The notes under the pieces: generated by a model
The model's input: only the letters and a program-made list of their open reading frames with translations
What the model was told of the DNA's origin: nothing
The model's database searches: none
Shown: piece by piece, positions 49,182-58,136 of the stretch
Layout of the letters: the number at the start of each line of letters is the position of its first letter
Position numbering within the stretch: position 1 is the stretch's first letter
Program-made: the position numbers and the translations under genes
DNA from: Hylemonella gracilis
GTDB lineage: Bacteria; Pseudomonadota; Gammaproteobacteria; Burkholderiales; Burkholderiaceae_C
Assembly (NCBI RefSeq): GCF_004328645.1
Contig: NZ_CP031395.1
Span: forward strand, 1,637,501-1,701,500
Length of the DNA: 64,000 nucleotides
Direction of reading: 5' to 3'

Positions 49182-49774
49182 TCTTGGGTGTAGGGGCGCA
49201 CCAACTGCGCTTCAATGCTCCACGGGTGGCCATCCCAGCCTTGGTGCGTAAATCCGATGGGCTCCAAGTGATCGCCCGAGCGCATCAGCGTCTTGATCCA
49301 TTCGAAAGCAATCAGACCAGTGCTGGGCAATTGATCTTCCTTCATGCCCAGGGCCATCAAGCGTTTGTCGAGCTCCGCTGAAAAATCCGCGTCGATTTCG
49401 ATCAGTTTGAACTCTGCGGCGATCGCCTTCTTGTCCAGGGGACAGCGAAAGCTCCGGTAGCTGCGAAAAAAACTGAAGAATCCCTTGGCTGCCGCTTTCA
49501 GGCGGCGTATCTTTTCTTCCGAATAGGCTTCGTTTCTGGCGAACACCAGAGAGAAATCACCGAGCTTTTTCCTGGCAGTCAGCTTGCGCACATGGCGGAC
49601 TACTTTTTTCGAAGGTGTCCCGGTGTTGGTGATGACGACGTACTTGGTCTTTTCCCGTGGGATGAGATCCACGTGCAGGCATTTGTTCGTTTGAATGATC
49701 ACGTCCGCATCGCGGATGCTGGCCTCCATGCCGTTGATGGGCGCGTTTCCGACAAGAAGATATCGCATAGGCAA
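49178..49774 (-). CDS. GT29-like (sialyltransferase-like) short protein
   Basis: This 198-residue protein starts MPMRYLLVGNAPINGMEASI, followed by RDADVIIQTN, then a basic stretch. The C-terminal PSTGLIAFEWIKTLM and IGFTHQGWDGHPW recall the S- and VS-motifs of GT29-like proteins and the IGF.H..W.HP pattern seen in them. This suggests a glycosyltransferase acting on a surface glycan, but the match is from memory of motifs only. It overlaps the large glycan gene (ATGA) and is therefore in the same leftward operon as engB and the family 2 transferase. Confidence 0.55.
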   Translation of the reverse strand: MPMRYLLVGNAPINGMEASIRDADVIIQTNKCLHVDLIPREKTKYVVITNTGTPSKKVVRHVRKLTARKKLGDFSLVFARNEAYSEEKIRRLKAAAKGFFSFFRSYRSFRCPLDKKAIAAEFKLIEIDADFSAELDKRLMALGMKEDQLPSTGLIAFEWIKTLMRSGDHLEPIGFTHQGWDGHPWSIEAQLVRPYTQE

Positions 49775-49837
49775 TTCCTTGGCCTGGGGTGGCAGGACCG
49801 GTGTTCTCGGCTGGGCGTGCCTGAATCTGAATGGGGC

Positions 49838-50674
49838 TCAGGCAAGTCGCCTGAACCGTTCCGGTAGTTGGACGATGATGCGCAGGCCGAGCATGGCGGG
49901 CTTGTTCCAGGCATAAAAGGGGCGGAACCAAGTCTGGATGAATCGCGCGATTCTGAATATCCGCTCGTCCGTGATTGCTCGCTTTTCCGTGATGTCGTGA
50001 ACGACCCGCATACGCGCACGTTTAAAGTGTTTTTGCTCGCCTCTGGCAATGATGTCAGGGTGTTGGTATTTGGCCAGTAGCGCGTCGTAATCTGTGTTGC
50101 CCAAATGCAGCAGGTACAGATTCTTGTCGATCTGGAAATTATGGCCACGGATGCGATGGAAACCACGTCCCCACCGAACGGGCTTGGCAATCACGCTGGC
50201 TTTGGTGAACCGTGTATTGATCAGCGCATAGCCCCGTTGCGCCAGGATGGGCCGAGACTTGTCCAGCGCTTGTTCACGCGCAAGGTGCTGGCCCACGTCC
50301 AATCCCAGGCCGCTGATGCTGGTTTGAATGTCCAGCATTGACAGGTATTGGGGCAGATTCATGCCGGTGTCTGGATCCACAATCAGGCACTCATCCGAAT
50401 CCGTTCCGATGACCAAGTCGTAGGTCTTCAACAATTCGGCGGCGCGATCGGACAGAAAATTCAAGCGGCGGTTCTCTGCATCCACCACCTTGATGCCTTG
50501 TTTTTCAACCAACGTGACGTTGGCGCGCCCAGCCTGGGCGGGCACTTGCTGATCCAACCCATCCATGTAGATGTACAGGTTTTCCTCGCCCAGCAACGGG
50601 CCGTAGTAGGCCACCCAACGGTTCAGGAAAAACTCGTCATTGCGTGCCATCGTGATGGCGGCTATTTTCTTCAT
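49838..50674 (-). CDS. Family 2-like glycosyltransferase
   Basis: This 278-residue GT-A-type protein starts MKKIAAITMARNDEFFLNRWV and has an acidic metal-binding GTDSDECLIVDPDTG in the middle. RGFHRIRGHNFQIDKN and LLHLGNTDYDALLAKYQHPD follow. It resembles the Glyco_tranf_2_4 group and the transferase at 38799-39662. The start overlaps the engB stop by four bases, so the polysaccharide locus is read through from the GTPase gene. Confidence 0.8.
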   Translation of the reverse strand: MKKIAAITMARNDEFFLNRWVAYYGPLLGEENLYIYMDGLDQQVPAQAGRANVTLVEKQGIKVVDAENRRLNFLSDRAAELLKTYDLVIGTDSDECLIVDPDTGMNLPQYLSMLDIQTSISGLGLDVGQHLAREQALDKSRPILAQRGYALINTRFTKASVIAKPVRWGRGFHRIRGHNFQIDKNLYLLHLGNTDYDALLAKYQHPDIIARGEQKHFKRARMRVVHDITEKRAITDERIFRIARFIQTWFRPFYAWNKPAMLGLRIIVQLPERFRRLA

Positions 50675-51558
50675 TTCGTGGTTTCGTTGGCGATTGCGGG
50701 AGGATGGACGACTTCAGCGTCTTCATGCACAGAGTTCGCGTGCGTCCAATCCCACAGCAGGCGGGACACCTCTTCCACCCCTGTGCGCTTGGTGGCGGAG
50801 AACAGCCGGACCTCTCCTCCCCCCGCATTCAGCTTGGCGATGGACAAGGCTTTGGCCCCTTCGCTGCGAGTGAGCTTGTCTGCCTTGGTCAGCACGATCA
50901 GGAACTTCAGGCCCTGCTCGACCCGGGGCCGGATGACTTCCAGCAGCACCTCGTCCAGTTCCGTCAGGCCATGGCGCGGGTCGCACAGCAGCACGATCGC
51001 GGCCAGATTCTCGCGGGTGACGAGGTAGTTGGCCATCACCTGCTGCCAGCGGATCTTGTCCTGTTTGGGCACGGCGGCATAACCGTAACCCGGCAGGTCG
51101 GTCAACACGGCATCGGTCACCCCTTGTTTGCCCAGCGAGAACAGGTTGATGTGCTGGGTGCGCCCGGGTTTCTTGGAGGCGAAGGCCAGTTGCTTTTGCT
51201 GTGTCAGCGTGTTGATGCAGGTGGATTTACCCGCGTTGGAGCGCCCCACGAAGGCGATTTCCGGTACCTCCAGTGCCGGCAAATGGTGCAGGTCCGGCGA
51301 GGTGGTCAGGAAGCGGGCCGTGTGCAGCCAGCCCAGCGCGGGGTGCTTAGGCGCGGCGGCCGGGACCGATTTCCGGGGCAGCGTGGGTGCACGAGAGGTG
51401 GCACGACGCGGGGGGGCTTTGGGAGCGGGTGGGGGGGCATGGCGTCGGGCAGGCAAGGGTGGGGCGCTGGAGCGGCGGGGAGGCGCGGGGCGCGGATGCC
51501 GGGCGAAAAGGCGCGGCGGGCGGCGCATTGTAGAATCGCCGCGTTTGATCCGGGTCAT
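50671..51558 (-). CDS. engB: Ribosome-biogenesis GTPase EngB/YsxC (YihA) with long N-terminal extension
   Basis: This 295-residue protein has a typical EngB GTPase domain from about residue 74: GRSNAGKST (105-113), DLPGYG, LCDPRHGLT and LTKADKL. It assists large ribosomal subunit assembly. The first about 73 residues are a proline-, arginine- and alanine-rich extension with no start codon before the conserved ALGWLHTARF, so the extension appears real. It is translationally coupled to downstream glycosyltransferase genes and divergent from cytochrome c4 (62-base gap). Confidence 0.93.
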   Translation of the reverse strand: MTRIKRGDSTMRRPPRLFARHPRPAPPRRSSAPPLPARRHAPPPAPKAPPRRATSRAPTLPRKSVPAAAPKHPALGWLHTARFLTTSPDLHHLPALEVPEIAFVGRSNAGKSTCINTLTQQKQLAFASKKPGRTQHINLFSLGKQGVTDAVLTDLPGYGYAAVPKQDKIRWQQVMANYLVTRENLAAIVLLCDPRHGLTELDEVLLEVIRPRVEQGLKFLIVLTKADKLTRSEGAKALSIAKLNAGGGEVRLFSATKRTGVEEVSRLLWDWTHANSVHEDAEVVHPPAIANETTK

Positions 51559-51620
51559 CGGGGCTGTCTTGCCGGTCCCGGGCCGACCACCGTTTTGCCC
51601 AACAACCCTAGAACCAGACC

Positions 51621-52268
51621 ATGAAGTTGTTTGCCCCCCTGATGTTGGCTGCCGCGCTGGCAGCGCCCGCCTTTGCCATCGCCGAGGAAGCCCAGAAGGT
51701 CGCAGCCCCCGATCTGGCCAAGGGTGAGGCCAAGTTCGCCTCGGTCTGCGTGGCTTGCCACGCGGCGGACGGCAATTCCACCATCGCGGCCAATCCCAAG
51801 CTGGCTGGCCAGCACCCGCAGTATTTGCTCAAGCAACTGCAGGAGTTCAAGAGCGGCAAGCGCGAAAACGTCGTGATGAAGGGTTTCGCCTCGATGCTGA
51901 GCGACGAGGACATGGTCAACATCAGCGCCTGGCTGGCCGCGCAGAAGCCCAAGACCGGCTTCGCGACCGACAAGGATCTGGTGCAACTGGGGGAACGCAT
52001 CTACCGTGGCGGCATCCCTGATCGCCAGATCGCTGCCTGCGCGGGTTGCCACAGCCCCAATGGCGTGGGCATCCCGGCACAGTACCCGCGTCTGTCCGGT
52101 CAGCATGCCGCCTACACCGAGGCCCAGCTGAGTGCCTTTCGCACCGGCGCCGCGAATCCCAAGGCCGGTGGCACACGCCTGAACTCCTTGCCCATGACGC
52201 AAGTCGCGGCCAAGCTGAATGACCGCGAGATCAAGGCCGTGTCCGACTACATCGCCGGCTTGCGCTGA
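51621..52268 (+). CDS. Dihaem cytochrome c4
   Basis: This 215-residue periplasmic cytochrome has a signal peptide (MKLFAPLMLAAALAAPAFA) and two class I haem c motifs, CVACH (43-47) and CAGCH (140-144). Methionine ligands lie in GFASMLSDEDM and SLPMTQVA. It is an electron carrier from the bc1 complex to terminal oxidases. It is followed by a terminator and then the cytochrome c biogenesis pair resB-ccsB, a common Burkholderiales order. Confidence 0.94.
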   Translation: MKLFAPLMLAAALAAPAFAIAEEAQKVAAPDLAKGEAKFASVCVACHAADGNSTIAANPKLAGQHPQYLLKQLQEFKSGKRENVVMKGFASMLSDEDMVNISAWLAAQKPKTGFATDKDLVQLGERIYRGGIPDRQIAACAGCHSPNGVGIPAQYPRLSGQHAAYTEAQLSAFRTGAANPKAGGTRLNSLPMTQVAAKLNDREIKAVSDYIAGLR

Positions 52269-52312
52269 TTCCGGCGTAGACCTCGACCGCCGCAAAGCAA
52301 ATCCATAACAAG

Positions 52313-52344
52313 GCGGGCTGCTCACAAGGCAGGCCCGCTTTTTT
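52313..52344 (+). terminator. Rho-independent terminator after cytochrome c4
   Basis: GCGGGC (52313-52318) pairs with GCCCGC (52333-52338), with a partly complementary loop and six Ts after it. It lies 44 bases beyond the stop codon. Confidence 0.7.
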
Positions 52345-52368
52345 CATGCCCATTTCCCTGAGCTCTCC

Positions 52369-54579
52369 GTGACCGCCGAAACCCCGTCCGACACCGCCTT
52401 GTCCGGTTTTCGCGCACGCGCCTCGCGCGGGCTGCGCGGTGGCATGGAACTGCTGGCTTCGATGCGCTTCGCCATCGCGCTGCTGACCTTGATCTGCATC
52501 GCCTCGGTGATCGGCACGGTGCTGAAGCAGTCGGAACCCTATGCCAACTATGTCAATCAGTTCGGTCCGTTCTGGGCCGAAGTGTTCGGCAAGCTGAACC
52601 TCTACACGGTCTACAGCGCTTGGTGGTTCCTGCTGATTCTGGCCTTTCTGGTGGTCAGCACGACGCTGTGCATCGTGCGCAACACGCCCAAGATCCTGAC
52701 CGATCTGCGCACCTATAAGGAAAACATCCGCGCGCAGGCGCTGCAGGCCTTCCGGCATCGGGCCCAGGCGACACTGGACGAGTCGCCCGAGGCCGCCGCG
52801 CGGCGCATGGGCGCCGTGCTGGCCGCGCGGGGCTGGAAGGTCAAGCTGCAGCAGCGCGAGAGCGCCGGCTGGATGATCGCCGCCAAGGCCGGTGCGACCA
52901 ACAAGCTCGGTTACCTGGCGGCGCACAGCGCCATCGTGATGATCTGCCTGGGCGGACTGCTGGACGGCAATCTGATCGTGCGCGCGCAGATGTGGCTGGG
53001 TGGCAAGACCGTGTACAGCGGTGGTGGGTTGGTGTCCGAGGTCGCGCCAGAGCATCGCCTGTCCGAGCGCAACCCCACTTTCCGCGGCAACCTGTTGGTG
53101 GCCGAGGGAACCGCGGCGGACACGGCCATCCTCACCCAGCCCAATGGCATCGTGTTGCAGGACTTGCCCTTTGCGGTGGAGCTGAAGAAGTTCATCGTCG
53201 AGTACTACCCCACGGGCATGCCCCGCCTGTTCGCGAGCGAGATCGTGATTCACGACAAGGCCACGGGCGAAGCCCGGCCCGCGCGCGTGGAGGTCAACCA
53301 CCCGGCCAGCTACAAGGGCGTGGAGATTTACCAGTCCAGCTTCGACGACGGTGGTTCCACCGTGAAGTTGCGTGCCCTGCCGATGGACGGCGTGAGTGCG
53401 GCCTTCGAGCTTGAAGGCCGGATTGGCGACAGCACCCGGCTGACCCGGGGGGCTGGCATGCCGGGCGGCAGTGCCGAGCAACTGACGCTGGAGTACACGG
53501 GACTGCGCGTGATCAACGTCGAGAACATGGCCGAAGCCCAGGCCGGGGCGGGCGGCCCGCGCGACGCCGGCGTGGACGTGCGCAAGGTGGACTTGGGCAG
53601 TTCCCTGAGCGGGCTGCACCAGCGCCTGGGCGCGGCCAACAAGCCCGACGCCCCTCAGACCCTGCGCAACGTCGGCCCCAGCGTGAGCTACAAGCTGCGC
53701 GACGCGGCCGGCCAGGCCCGCGAATTCAACAATTACATGGTGCCGGTGGATCTGGGGGAGGGCGCGCCGGTCTTCCTCTGGGGCCTGCGTGAAACGCCGG
53801 CCGAGCCCTTCCGCTACCTGCGCGTGCCTGCGGATGCCGAAGGCAGCAGCGCGGATTTCTTCCGCCTGCGCGCCGCGCTGGCCGACCCGGCCTTGCGTGA
53901 ACGCGCCGTGCGCCGTTACGCCGCGCGCATGGTGGATGCCAACCGCCCGGATCTGCAAGGCCAGCTGGCGGCGTCGGCCTTGCGTGCCTTGATGCTGTTC
54001 GCTGGCGCGGAGGCGGCGCAGGAAGGGCGTGCACCGGTGGGAGGTTTGCAAGCCATGGCCGACTTCATGGAAAGCCAGGTGCCCGCAGGCGACCGCGAGC
54101 GCGCGGGCGAGATGCTGATGCGCATCCTCAATGGCGCGCTGTTCGAACTGTTGCAGACGACGCGCGAACGTGCGCATCTGGCGCCGCTGCCCACTGATGC
54201 CAAGACCCAGGCCTGGATGGCCCAGGCGGTGCTGGCCCTGGGCGATGCCTGGTTCTACCCTGCGCCTTTCGTGCTGCAATTGAGCGATTTCACCCAGGTG
54301 CAGGCCAGCGTGTTCCAGGTGGCGCGTGCGCCTGGCAAGAACGTGGTCTATCTGGGTTGTGCCTTGTTGATCCTCGGGATTTTTGCCATGCTCTACGTGC
54401 GTGAGCGCAGACTCTGGATCTGGCTGGAACCCGCCACGGGAGAGGCTGGCGCGGACGGCGGCATGGGCAGCCAGGCCACCCTGGCGCTGTCGACCAACCG
54501 CGAGACGCTGGACACAGACAAGGAATTCGTGCAACTGCGCGGGCAATTGCTGCCCAACGCGTCGCCCGGTAAGGAGTGA
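52369..54579 (+). CDS. resB: Cytochrome c biogenesis protein ResB (Ccs1)
   Basis: This 736-residue membrane protein of System II cytochrome c maturation with CcsB delivers haem to apocytochromes in the periplasm. It has three N-terminal helices (SMRFAIALLTLICIASVIG, NLYTVYSAWWFLLILAFLV, GYLAAHSAIVMICLGGLL), a large periplasmic domain (LRALPMDGVSAAFELEG) and a C-terminal helix (KNVVYLGCALLILGIFAMLY). The start is a GTG at 52369; an ATG at about residue 26 (MELLASMRFA) would give a shorter form. ccsB follows after four bases. Confidence 0.93.
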   Translation: MTAETPSDTALSGFRARASRGLRGGMELLASMRFAIALLTLICIASVIGTVLKQSEPYANYVNQFGPFWAEVFGKLNLYTVYSAWWFLLILAFLVVSTTLCIVRNTPKILTDLRTYKENIRAQALQAFRHRAQATLDESPEAAARRMGAVLAARGWKVKLQQRESAGWMIAAKAGATNKLGYLAAHSAIVMICLGGLLDGNLIVRAQMWLGGKTVYSGGGLVSEVAPEHRLSERNPTFRGNLLVAEGTAADTAILTQPNGIVLQDLPFAVELKKFIVEYYPTGMPRLFASEIVIHDKATGEARPARVEVNHPASYKGVEIYQSSFDDGGSTVKLRALPMDGVSAAFELEGRIGDSTRLTRGAGMPGGSAEQLTLEYTGLRVINVENMAEAQAGAGGPRDAGVDVRKVDLGSSLSGLHQRLGAANKPDAPQTLRNVGPSVSYKLRDAAGQAREFNNYMVPVDLGEGAPVFLWGLRETPAEPFRYLRVPADAEGSSADFFRLRAALADPALRERAVRRYAARMVDANRPDLQGQLAASALRALMLFAGAEAAQEGRAPVGGLQAMADFMESQVPAGDRERAGEMLMRILNGALFELLQTTRERAHLAPLPTDAKTQAWMAQAVLALGDAWFYPAPFVLQLSDFTQVQASVFQVARAPGKNVVYLGCALLILGIFAMLYVRERRLWIWLEPATGEAGADGGMGSQATLALSTNRETLDTDKEFVQLRGQLLPNASPGKE

Positions 54580-54583
54580 AGAC

Positions 54584-55942
54584 ATGAACACAACCACCCT
54601 GACATTGAACGAGGGCTACTTCGCCCGTCGCAACGCCTTTGACTGGGTTTTTGCCCTGCTCATGCTGGTCGGCGGCGGTTACGCGTTCGCGCGCTACCAC
54701 GCGGCGATGGACGTTTACGAGCAAGCCATCCTGCTGCTGTCCATGCCCGCGCTGATCGCGCTGGGCTGGTCCTGGCGCCCGCTGCGCGCCCTGAGCCTGG
54801 GCGTGGCCCTGCTGGCCCTGCTGGCCATCGCGTCCTACCAGGGCGTGGACACCCAAGGCATGCCGGGGGGTGACCTGGGGCGCGCGGAACAGGTGTTCTG
54901 GCTCAAGTACTTTCTGTCCAGCCAGTCCGCGATTCTCTGGATGAGCGTGCTCTTCTTCATGAGCACGGTTTTTTATTGGTTGGGCATGTTCTTCAGCCGC
55001 GCCCAGGGGGCCACGCTGGAGCTGATCGGCTCGCGTCTGGTCTGGGCCGCGGTGGTGATGGCGCTGACTGGCACCCTGGTGCGCTGGTACGAAAGCTATC
55101 TGATTGGCCCCAGCATTGGCCACATTCCGGTGAGCAACCTCTATGAGGTGTTCGTGCTGTTTTGCTGGATGACCGCGCTGTTCTACCTCTACTTCGAGCA
55201 GCAGTACGCGACGCGTGCCATGGGCGCCTTCGTGATGCTGGTGGTCAGCGCGGCGGTCGGATTCCTGCTTTGGTACACCGTGGTGCGCGAAGCCCATGCC
55301 ATCCAGCCCCTGGTGCCCGCCTTGCAGAGCTGGTGGATGAAACTGCACGTGCCAGCCAATTTCGTGGGCTACGGCACCTTCTCGCTCGCGGCCATGGTGG
55401 CTTATGCCTACCTGATCAAGAGCCAAGCCGAGCGGGAAGCCCAAAACGGGTTGCGCTGGTACAAGCTTGCCCCGCTATGGATCTTCGGCGTCGTGTTGTG
55501 CTTCGTGCCCATCGCCTTCCGCCAGAAGATGGCTGGAGGGGGCAGTTACTGGCTGGTCTATTTCATCGTCGCGGCGCTCATCGTTGTGGGCATTCTGCTG
55601 GGACGCAAGCGCATTGCCGAGCGCCTGCCCTCGGTCGAGGTGCTGGATGACGTGATGTACAAGTCCATCGCCGTCGGTTTCGCCTTCTTCACCATCGCCA
55701 CGGTGCTGGGCGCGCTCTGGGCGGCCGAGGCCTGGGGTGGCTACTGGAGCTGGGACCCGAAAGAAACCTGGGCCCTCATCGTCTGGCTCAACTATGCGGC
55801 CTGGCTGCACATGCGGTTGATGAAAGGCCTGCGTGGCACGGTGGCCTCATGGTGGGCGCTGGCGGGCCTGGGCGTCACGACCTTTGCCTTCATCGGTGTC
55901 AACATGTTTCTGTCCGGGCTGCACAGCTACGGGACTTTGTGA
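54584..55942 (+). CDS. ccsB: Cytochrome c biogenesis protein CcsB (CcsA)
   Basis: This 452-residue polytopic membrane protein has the haem-handling tryptophan-rich WWD motif WGGYWSWDPKETW near residue 385. Conserved histidines lie in periplasmic loops (KLHVPANFVGYG, NMFLSGLHSYG). AAGGAG precedes the ATG at 54584; an upstream in-frame ATG at 54383 would overlap resB and is rejected. With ResB it forms the System II haem lyase. Its 3' end overlaps the convergent anti-sigma gene by 16 bases. Confidence 0.95.
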   Translation: MNTTTLTLNEGYFARRNAFDWVFALLMLVGGGYAFARYHAAMDVYEQAILLLSMPALIALGWSWRPLRALSLGVALLALLAIASYQGVDTQGMPGGDLGRAEQVFWLKYFLSSQSAILWMSVLFFMSTVFYWLGMFFSRAQGATLELIGSRLVWAAVVMALTGTLVRWYESYLIGPSIGHIPVSNLYEVFVLFCWMTALFYLYFEQQYATRAMGAFVMLVVSAAVGFLLWYTVVREAHAIQPLVPALQSWWMKLHVPANFVGYGTFSLAAMVAYAYLIKSQAEREAQNGLRWYKLAPLWIFGVVLCFVPIAFRQKMAGGGSYWLVYFIVAALIVVGILLGRKRIAERLPSVEVLDDVMYKSIAVGFAFFTIATVLGALWAAEAWGGYWSWDPKETWALIVWLNYAAWLHMRLMKGLRGTVASWWALAGLGVTTFAFIGVNMFLSGLHSYGTL

Positions 55943-56124
55943 CCTGATCCACCTGCGCAGCGCTGACTAGCCTCCCGCAAGAAGCGCAACTGCATCTTGA
56001 AGTTGCGGCAGTAGGGGCAGGCCAGTAGGTGCAGGCCTAGCGGGATCTGTTCGCCCAGCGCGAGCGGACGGTCCTGTTGCTCCGACAGCAGGCGAGTGGC
56101 CTGCCGGCATTTTTCCTTCAGCAT
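55927..56124 (-). CDS. Zinc-finger anti-sigma factor (ZAS type)
   Basis: This 65-residue cytoplasmic protein has the H-x3-C-x2-C zinc motif in HLLACPYC (H32, C36, C39), preceded by C6. This matches small zinc-binding anti-sigma factors (zf-HC2 family) that sense redox stress. It overlaps the end of the ECF sigma gene by seven bases, so the two are co-translated. A longer reading from 56214 is rejected because it would overlap the sigma gene much more. It should hold the sigma factor inactive until oxidation releases zinc. Confidence 0.82.
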   Translation of the reverse strand: MLKEKCRQATRLLSEQQDRPLALGEQIPLGLHLLACPYCRNFKMQLRFLREASQRCAGGSGHKVP

Positions 56125-56717
56125 GGCGTGTCTTCCTTGATGTCGGGGGCGAACCAGCCCCGTTCCAGGCAACTGCGCAGGGCCAACCGGGCGCGGTGCA
56201 GGATCACGTGGCAATGGTTGGCTGTGATGCCGAGCTGCTGGCAGACTTCGGATGTTTCGAATTCGAGGAACTCGCGCATCATGAAGACGCGTGCCGTGTG
56301 CTCGGGCAGATGGTTGAGGCAGGCGTCGAACACGTCCCAGAATTCGTGCTGGCGCAGTGCTGCCTGTGGGTCACCCCAACCCTGGGGGCGGGCCGAGAGC
56401 GTCCAGTGGCCGTGGGCGTCGAACAGTGCTTCCAGCGTCTGGTCCAGCGCCTCGTCGTCCGCGCCCAGGGCCGACGCGTTGATGCTGCGGTTTTGCTGGC
56501 GTATCGTGTCCACGATCTTGTGTTTGAGGATGCCGAAGACCCAGCCCTGTACTTCGGCGCGACCGGCGTATTGATGCGCGCCGGACAGGGCGGCGAGCAA
56601 GGCGTCCTGCACTGCATCTTCCGCAGCCGCGGCGTCTCGCAACTGCAGGCGCGCGAAGCGCAGCAGCTTGGGGCGGAAAGCGGCCAGGGTGCTGGCAAAT
56701 GGGGTGGCGGCGGTCAT
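56118..56717 (-). CDS. ECF-type RNA polymerase sigma factor
   Basis: This 199-residue sigma-70-family group 4 protein has region 2 from FARLQLRDAAAAEDAVQDALLAAL through QGWVFGILKHKIVDTIRQ. Region 4 is LPEHTARVFMMREFLEFETSEVCQQLGIT and includes HVILHRARLALR. It is divergent from msrP/msrQ and is coupled to the ZAS anti-sigma gene. The pairing suggests it controls the methionine sulfoxide repair genes under hypochlorite or other oxidative stress; that is inference from related systems. Confidence 0.92.
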   Translation of the reverse strand: MTAATPFASTLAAFRPKLLRFARLQLRDAAAAEDAVQDALLAALSGAHQYAGRAEVQGWVFGILKHKIVDTIRQQNRSINASALGADDEALDQTLEALFDAHGHWTLSARPQGWGDPQAALRQHEFWDVFDACLNHLPEHTARVFMMREFLEFETSEVCQQLGITANHCHVILHRARLALRSCLERGWFAPDIKEDTPC

Positions 56718-56794
56718 GAAATTTCCATGCGCATTTTGGTTCAGTCGGACCCGACGTTCATTTCTTACAGGGAGACAAAAAAATAAGGAAAGGT

Positions 56795-56815
56795 GTAAGT
56801 TTCCCCTGGGCTTAC
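56795..56815. promoter_or_regulatory. Inverted repeat GTAAG-N11-CTTAC, candidate divergent ECF promoter elements
   Basis: GTAAG at 56795-56799 and CTTAC at 56811-56815 give a GTAAG -35-like element in each direction, between the sigma gene and the MsrP genes. The placement suits an autoregulated divergent ECF promoter, but no -10 element is convincing. Confidence 0.35.
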
Positions 56816-56904
56816 CCGACGCTTATTCAGGACGGTCTGCATGGAAAACGGCCTGTCCGGGCGCCGCCATCCGGCCGTGTTCCGACTGACAAATAGATGG
56901 CCAG

Positions 56905-57003
56905 ATGATGCAGTCCGACAGCGCCATGAAGGATGGCGCCATGATGAAGGGCGGCGAGAAGATGAAGAGCCATGCCATGAAAACCGGCGCATCGACGATG
57001 TAA
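56905..57003 (+). CDS. Met-rich micro-ORF, possible remnant of an MrpX/MxKDx-type protein
   Basis: The plus-strand frame from ATG 56905 to TAA 57001-57003 encodes 32 residues, eight of them methionine and five lysine ([19 protein letters not shown]). This resembles the Met-rich periplasmic MrpX protein and pentapeptide MxKDx repeat proteins that accompany ECF sigma and MsrP genes, and which act as methionine sinks for hypochlorite. It lacks a signal peptide, and a TGA at 56887 stops the frame upstream, so it is likely a decayed or mis-sequenced 3' remnant. The rest of 56718-57077 holds no other gene. Confidence 0.4.
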   Translation: MMQSDSAMKDGAMMKGGEKMKSHAMKTGASTM

Positions 57004-57077
57004 ACGTCCGGTGGACAGGACTCTGCAAGTTTTGTCCGTCGGGTGTAGGCTTGCGTGCGCAGAAAAGGAACAACCCC

Positions 57078-58073
57078 ATGCTGATACAGACCCGCAACCA
57101 CGGCTACGACCATACGACTCCCAGCGATATCACGCCGGCATCCGTCTACCAACAACGGCGTGATTTGTTGCGCCTCATGGCTTCCGGTGCCGCGGGTGGC
57201 GCGCTGGCGGGCTGGGCCGGGCGTGACGCTTGGGCGCAGACGCCGCGCCCGGGCAAGCTCGCTCCCTTACCCGGGGCAAAGTCCGCCGTGGCGGGCGCGG
57301 CCACGATGGAAAAGAGCACGTCTTACGAGGATGCCAGCAGTTACAACAACTACTACGAGTTCGGCACTGACAAGTCGGATCCGGCGCGCAACGCGCATCG
57401 GCTCAAGACCACGCCCTGGGCGGTCAGCATCGAAGGCCTGGTGAAGAAGCCGGTCACGTTCGCGTTGGAAGACTTGCTCAAATTGGCTCCGATGGAGGAG
57501 CGCATCTACCGCATGCGCTGCGTCGAGGGCTGGTCCATGGTGATTCCCTGGGTCGGTTATTCGCTGTCCGCCCTGGTCAAGAAGGTGGAGCCCCTGGGCA
57601 GTGCCAAGTACGTGGAGTTCGTCACGCTGGCTGACCGCAAGACCATGCCTTTCGTCGGCTCACGCATCCTGGACTGGCCGTACACCGAGGGCCTGCGCAT
57701 GGACGAGGCCCTGCATCCCCTGACTTTGCTGAACTTCGGCATGTACGGCGAGGTGTTGCCGAATCAGAACGGCGCGCCCGTCCGCCTGGTGGTGCCGTGG
57801 AAATACGGTTTCAAGAGCGCCAAGAGCCTGGTGACCATCCGCTTCACCGAAAAGGAGCCCGGCACAGCCTGGAACAAGGCGGCGGCCAACGAGTACGGCT
57901 TCTACTCCAATGTGAATCCCGACGTGCCGCATCCCCGCTGGAGCCAGGCCACCGAGCGTCGCATCGGCGAGGACAACCTGTTCGCCAAGAAGCGCAAGAC
58001 CCTGATCTTCAATGGCTACGAAGCCCAGGTGGGGCAGCTCTACGCGGGCATGGATCTGAAGAAGAACTACTGA
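57078..58073 (+). CDS. msrP: Protein-methionine-sulfoxide reductase catalytic subunit MsrP (YedY)
   Basis: This 331-residue periplasmic molybdopterin enzyme has a Tat signal (R27-R28 in [13 protein letters not shown], cleavage near 53). The molybdenum-ligand cysteine is C148 in [11 protein letters not shown]. The fold also contains the typical [16 protein letters not shown] end. It repairs oxidised methionine in periplasmic proteins. The ATG at 57078 is preceded by AAGGAA. It pairs with MsrQ 63 bases downstream and lies opposite an ECF sigma/anti-sigma unit. Confidence 0.95.
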   Translation: MLIQTRNHGYDHTTPSDITPASVYQQRRDLLRLMASGAAGGALAGWAGRDAWAQTPRPGKLAPLPGAKSAVAGAATMEKSTSYEDASSYNNYYEFGTDKSDPARNAHRLKTTPWAVSIEGLVKKPVTFALEDLLKLAPMEERIYRMRCVEGWSMVIPWVGYSLSALVKKVEPLGSAKYVEFVTLADRKTMPFVGSRILDWPYTEGLRMDEALHPLTLLNFGMYGEVLPNQNGAPVRLVVPWKYGFKSAKSLVTIRFTEKEPGTAWNKAAANEYGFYSNVNPDVPHPRWSQATERRIGEDNLFAKKRKTLIFNGYEAQVGQLYAGMDLKKNY

Positions 58074-58136
58074 GAATGACTGGGCTTTCCATGTACGGGT
58101 GCCCGCGCAGGAACCCGGTCAGCGCCGGGGCAGCGC

